Part shown: positions 5,991 through 8,024 of the stretch, one piece after another
Numbering within the stretch: position 1 is the stretch's first letter
Layout of the letters: each line of letters begins with the position of its first letter
Assembly (NCBI GenBank): GCA_009784635.1
Contig: WRBG01000088.1
Span: 1 to 8,024, forward strand
From: Bacteroidales bacterium
Lineage (GTDB): Bacteria; Bacteroidota; Bacteroidia; Bacteroidales; UBA932
Direction: 5' to 3'
DNA length: 8,024 nt
Position numbers and translations under genes: made by a program
Notes under the pieces: generated by a model
The model's input: the letters and a program-made list of their open reading frames with translations, nothing else
What the model was told of the DNA's origin: nothing
Databases searched by the model: none

Positions 5991-6215
5991 ATGAACGTCA
6001 AAAGAGACATACAGGATGAAATCATCGCCACCGCACAAAGGATAATATATTGTAATGAATTGCTGATTGAGCAGTGCAACAGTTGGTTGTCCGCAGAAGA
6101 AGGAAACCGGATTATGGAAGCGCATATTTTGGAAAGCCTAAGGAAAGAGAAAGCGGAAAGAAGGGCTTTGGAAAAACAACAAAAGAAAGGGATAAGATGG
6201 AAAAAGGTTTATTAA
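5991..6215 (+). CDS. Small charged hypothetical protein, 74 residues
   Basis: I do not recognise a family. The product starts MNVKRDIQDEIIATAQRIIY, has two cysteines (residues 21 and 29) and looks largely helical. The last third, about 44-74, is highly charged and probably one long helix (ESLRKEKAERRALEKQQKKG), ending IRWKKVY. There is no signal peptide or membrane span, so it is probably cytoplasmic. A purine-rich AGGAAA lies just before the ATG, closer than an ideal Shine-Dalgarno. It is the first gene after the promoter at 5930-5957 and 22 bases ahead of the beta-helix gene, so it should be co-transcribed with it. Support for it being real: it fills the space between promoter and next gene, has a sensible composition and has no better competitor on either strand. 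Confidence 0.65.
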   Translation: MNVKRDIQDEIIATAQRIIYCNELLIEQCNSWLSAEEGNRIMEAHILESLRKEKAERRALEKQQKKGIRWKKVY

Positions 6216-6237
6216 TCAATAATTAAAAAAGCAAGCT

Positions 6238-7743
6238 ATGACAAAAACAAAAATTTTGAGGAATGTGACGGCGATAGCTGTCTGCCTCGCAGCAACAACC
6301 ATGGGCGCAAACGCACAAATAGGCGGAGCGCTCAGAAACGCGGCAAACGCCGTAACCAATTCGGGGAACAACTCCTCGAGCAACACAACCGCGCAGCCGG
6401 CAACACAACCGGCGCCGCAGGCAACCGCCAACACCGGCACAGTCTATTACGTGTGTTTCACCAATGGCGCAGGCAGCCGCACCGCCGACGGCAGCAAGGA
6501 AAAACCTTACAAAGACCTGCAAGCCGCCATTGACGCAGCGCCCACCGGCTCTAAAATCCTTATATCAGAAGGTAACTATCTCGGACGTATGGAGCAGGGA
6601 TATATCCAAATCAAAGATAAATACCTCACCCTCGAAGGAGGCTGGAACGCCGGATTTACCGAGCGTAACTTTGTGAAATACCGCACCATGATTCAGCCCG
6701 GAGAGGCACAAATCGGCACATCCGGCAGTTATTCCATGCTGAACATTGATTATAAATTCAATGCGCCCGGCGTCAGTTTGCAAGGGCTTATGGTTATTGA
6801 CGGTATTATCTTTGATGGCGGGGAAATCACCCCCTATTTTAGACCGATTCCCGAAGATGCGCGCACAGGAACGCCTCCCGGATGCGAAACAGGACAGACT
6901 ATTGAACCGGGCGCTTCTATGCAAAGCCTTGAATTACGCCCCTTCTCAATATCAGACCGGCGCGGCATACACGGTTATTTTCAAGGTATTTTGATTATCC
7001 GCAACTGCGTGTTTGCCAACTGTTACAACTTTGGCGTTCAATTAGAAAACCACGGCGGAGCATGGGAAATTTACAACAACCTCTTTGTTTCCAATCGTAT
7101 GGCAGGCATAGAAGTGCGCGGACACGGCAGCATCCCAGAAGACAAAACAAGCCTTAAATTCTACAACAACACAGTGCTTTTCACATGGACGCGCACCAAA
7201 CTCATGGAGGACATGGGCTACGGATTCCGCTATATGACGCGCATGAATTATGATGTATACGACAATATTTTTGGCTGCAATTATTACGGAGCATTAGACC
7301 GCACCCGTTTTGACAGCGACTTGAATCGCGACAAAATCCGCAAAACCAACGCTTTCAATAATATTTTCTTTGCCAACACAATGGGCGATATCTGCCTGCC
7401 GTCCGGAGGAGGATTATGGAACTGGCAGTTTGCCAAAAACTTTGAGGAAGTAGAGCAGTTGGAAAAATACGAAGGCAACCGAGAAGTGAACCAATCAGAA
7501 GCTCAGTCGCTTGCCAACGCGCTGAACACGCCGTATCTACAAGGATTTTTAACGCTCACTAAATCCGCAACCTCAAAATACGACGAAAATTCGGCGATGA
7601 ACACCTACCGCGCCGCGCATGGAATGAACAGGCAAGGTACAGAAACAGTGCGCGTAAGCATGTGGGGAAACAGGTATCCCATAGCCGATATTCACAAACT
7701 ATGGGGCGTCATAGCGGGAAAAGGCGCGCAGGCAACCCATTAA
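6238..7743 (+). CDS. Secreted right-handed parallel beta-helix protein (DUF1565-like)
   Basis: The 501-residue product has a signal peptide (TAIAVCLAATTMGANAQ, cleavage near 26-27), then a low-complexity N/S/T/Q/A/P linker at about 33-67. A DUF1565-like opening of a beta-helix follows at about 69-115: YYVCFTNGAG, then DGSKEKPYKDLQAAIDAAPT and GSKILISEGNYLG. Later coils carry a recurring N-N-x-F type motif: RNCVFAN (255), YNNLFVSN (279), YNNTVLF (309), YDNIFGCN (341) and FNNIFFAN (373), the pattern expected of an asparagine ladder in stacked coils. The C-terminal 100 residues look non-repetitive. Such folds occur in polysaccharide lyases and surface adhesins; no catalytic motif is recognisable, so no enzyme activity is assigned. 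It lies 22 bases after the small protein and 18 bases before a lipoprotein gene. There is no obvious ribosome binding site, only an A-rich leader. Confidence 0.88.
   Translation: MTKTKILRNVTAIAVCLAATTMGANAQIGGALRNAANAVTNSGNNSSSNTTAQPATQPAPQATANTGTVYYVCFTNGAGSRTADGSKEKPYKDLQAAIDAAPTGSKILISEGNYLGRMEQGYIQIKDKYLTLEGGWNAGFTERNFVKYRTMIQPGEAQIGTSGSYSMLNIDYKFNAPGVSLQGLMVIDGIIFDGGEITPYFRPIPEDARTGTPPGCETGQTIEPGASMQSLELRPFSISDRRGIHGYFQGILIIRNCVFANCYNFGVQLENHGGAWEIYNNLFVSNRMAGIEVRGHGSIPEDKTSLKFYNNTVLFTWTRTKLMEDMGYGFRYMTRMNYDVYDNIFGCNYYGALDRTRFDSDLNRDKIRKTNAFNNIFFANTMGDICLPSGGGLWNWQFAKNFEEVEQLEKYEGNREVNQSEAQSLANALNTPYLQGFLTLTKSATSKYDENSAMNTYRAAHGMNRQGTETVRVSMWGNRYPIADIHKLWGVIAGKGAQATH
6381..6411 (+). repeat. 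Two 11-base direct repeats in the linker of the beta-helix gene
   Basis: CAACACAACCG occurs at 6381-6391 and 6401-6411. The 20-base period is not a multiple of three, so the copies are read in different frames (as NTT and ATQP). It is a feature of the DNA, not a protein repeat, and marks the low-complexity linker. Confidence 0.5.
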
Positions 7744-7761
7744 TCTAAAATCATCATTATC

Positions 7762-8024
7762 ATGAAAAAAGTTCTATTTATGACAGCGGCAGCCGTGTTG
7801 ATGGCTGTCTTGACCGCATGCCCCAACGTTGACTCCACGGAGAAAAGGGTTACGGGCATCACCATCAGCCCTGCCGGTGCCGTGTCGGTGGCCGTGGGCG
7901 GCACCACTACCCTAACGGCGGCCGTAACGCCCGCAGACGCCGCCAACCAAACCATTACATGGAGCAGCAACAACACAGGCCGCGCCACCGTAAACGCCTC
8001 TACCGGAGTAGTTACGGGCGTTAG
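7762..8024 (+). CDS. Lipoprotein with group 2 bacterial Ig-like (Big_2) domain, 5' part (cut by the window edge)
   Basis: The reading frame is open from the ATG at 7762 to the edge (87 residues). It starts MKKVLFMTAAAVLMAVLTAC, a lipoprotein signal peptide with lipobox LTAC and lipidated C20. Residues 30-87 match a Big_2 domain: VTGITISPAGAVSVAVGGTT, then TLTAAVTPADAANQTITWSS, and NNTGRATVNASTGVVTGV. This is the familiar sequence of beta strands ending in the W-S-S-x-N and G-x-V-T-G signatures. Big_2 domains are extracellular and common in adhesins and surface-displayed proteins, often in tandem, so the full product may be much longer. The lipid anchor places it on an outer- or inner-membrane face. 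It follows the beta-helix gene by 18 bases in the same direction and is probably in the same operon. Function beyond surface location cannot be said. Confidence 0.88.
   Translation, partial: MKKVLFMTAAAVLMAVLTACPNVDSTEKRVTGITISPAGAVSVAVGGTTTLTAAVTPADAANQTITWSSNNTGRATVNASTGVVTGV

Noticed and set aside
6223..6522. Minus-strand reading frames with hydrophobic, cysteine-rich proteins opposite the start of the beta-helix gene.
   Set aside because: They mirror the signal peptide and the low-complexity linker of the real gene on the plus strand; the composition is an artefact of that.
7740..7988. A minus-strand frame of 82 residues opposite the lipoprotein.
   Set aside because: The plus strand shows a full lipoprotein signal and a Big_2 domain, so the opposite frame is a shadow.

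Overview
The window reads as chromosome from a member of the Bacteroidota, probably order Bacteroidales. The evidence is the long (313-residue) form of NusB, a DUF5606 protein, a PUR-alpha-like DUF3276 protein, a sensor kinase with an extracytoplasmic TPR region, and four promoters with the Bacteroidota -7 element TAnnTTTG. Start codons mostly lack a Shine-Dalgarno sequence and sit behind A/T-rich leaders, which also fits that phylum. No rRNA, tRNA, CRISPR array, insertion sequence or integrase is visible.

Region 1 (1-2779, minus strand) is a compact housekeeping operon in the order nusB, yajC, coaE, DUF5606 gene, rimO. The gaps are 28 and 3 bases, followed by overlaps of 4 bases and 1 base, so the last genes look translationally coupled. 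rimO runs off the left edge just after its radical-SAM cysteine motif.

Region 2 (2780-3206) holds a back-to-back promoter pair for nusB (leftward) and a small DUF3276 gene (rightward). The DUF3276 gene overlaps the end of the next, convergent gene by 32 bases.

Region 3 (3175-5837, minus strand) is a two-component system. A NarL/LuxR-type response regulator comes first, followed 2 bases later by a membrane histidine kinase with an N-terminal TPR sensor region.

Region 4 (5838-5990) is the most informative non-coding stretch. Two near-identical 20-bp palindromes, TGTGGTGAAAATTCACCACA and a one-mismatch copy, lie between two divergent promoters. Each palindrome ends 20-21 bp upstream of the -7 element of the promoter on its own side, so each would be centred about 44 bp before its predicted start. 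This mirror layout suggests that one dimeric regulator, plausibly the adjacent response regulator, controls both its own operon and the rightward genes.

Region 5 (5991-8024, plus strand) is that rightward operon. It encodes an unrecognised 74-residue charged protein, a secreted parallel beta-helix protein of 501 residues, and the start of a lipoprotein with a group 2 bacterial Ig-like (Big_2) domain that is cut by the window edge. The working model is that the TPR kinase senses an envelope or external cue and its regulator switches on a small cell-surface operon. That link is inferred from layout; the identity of the individual housekeeping genes and of the two-component pair is secure.
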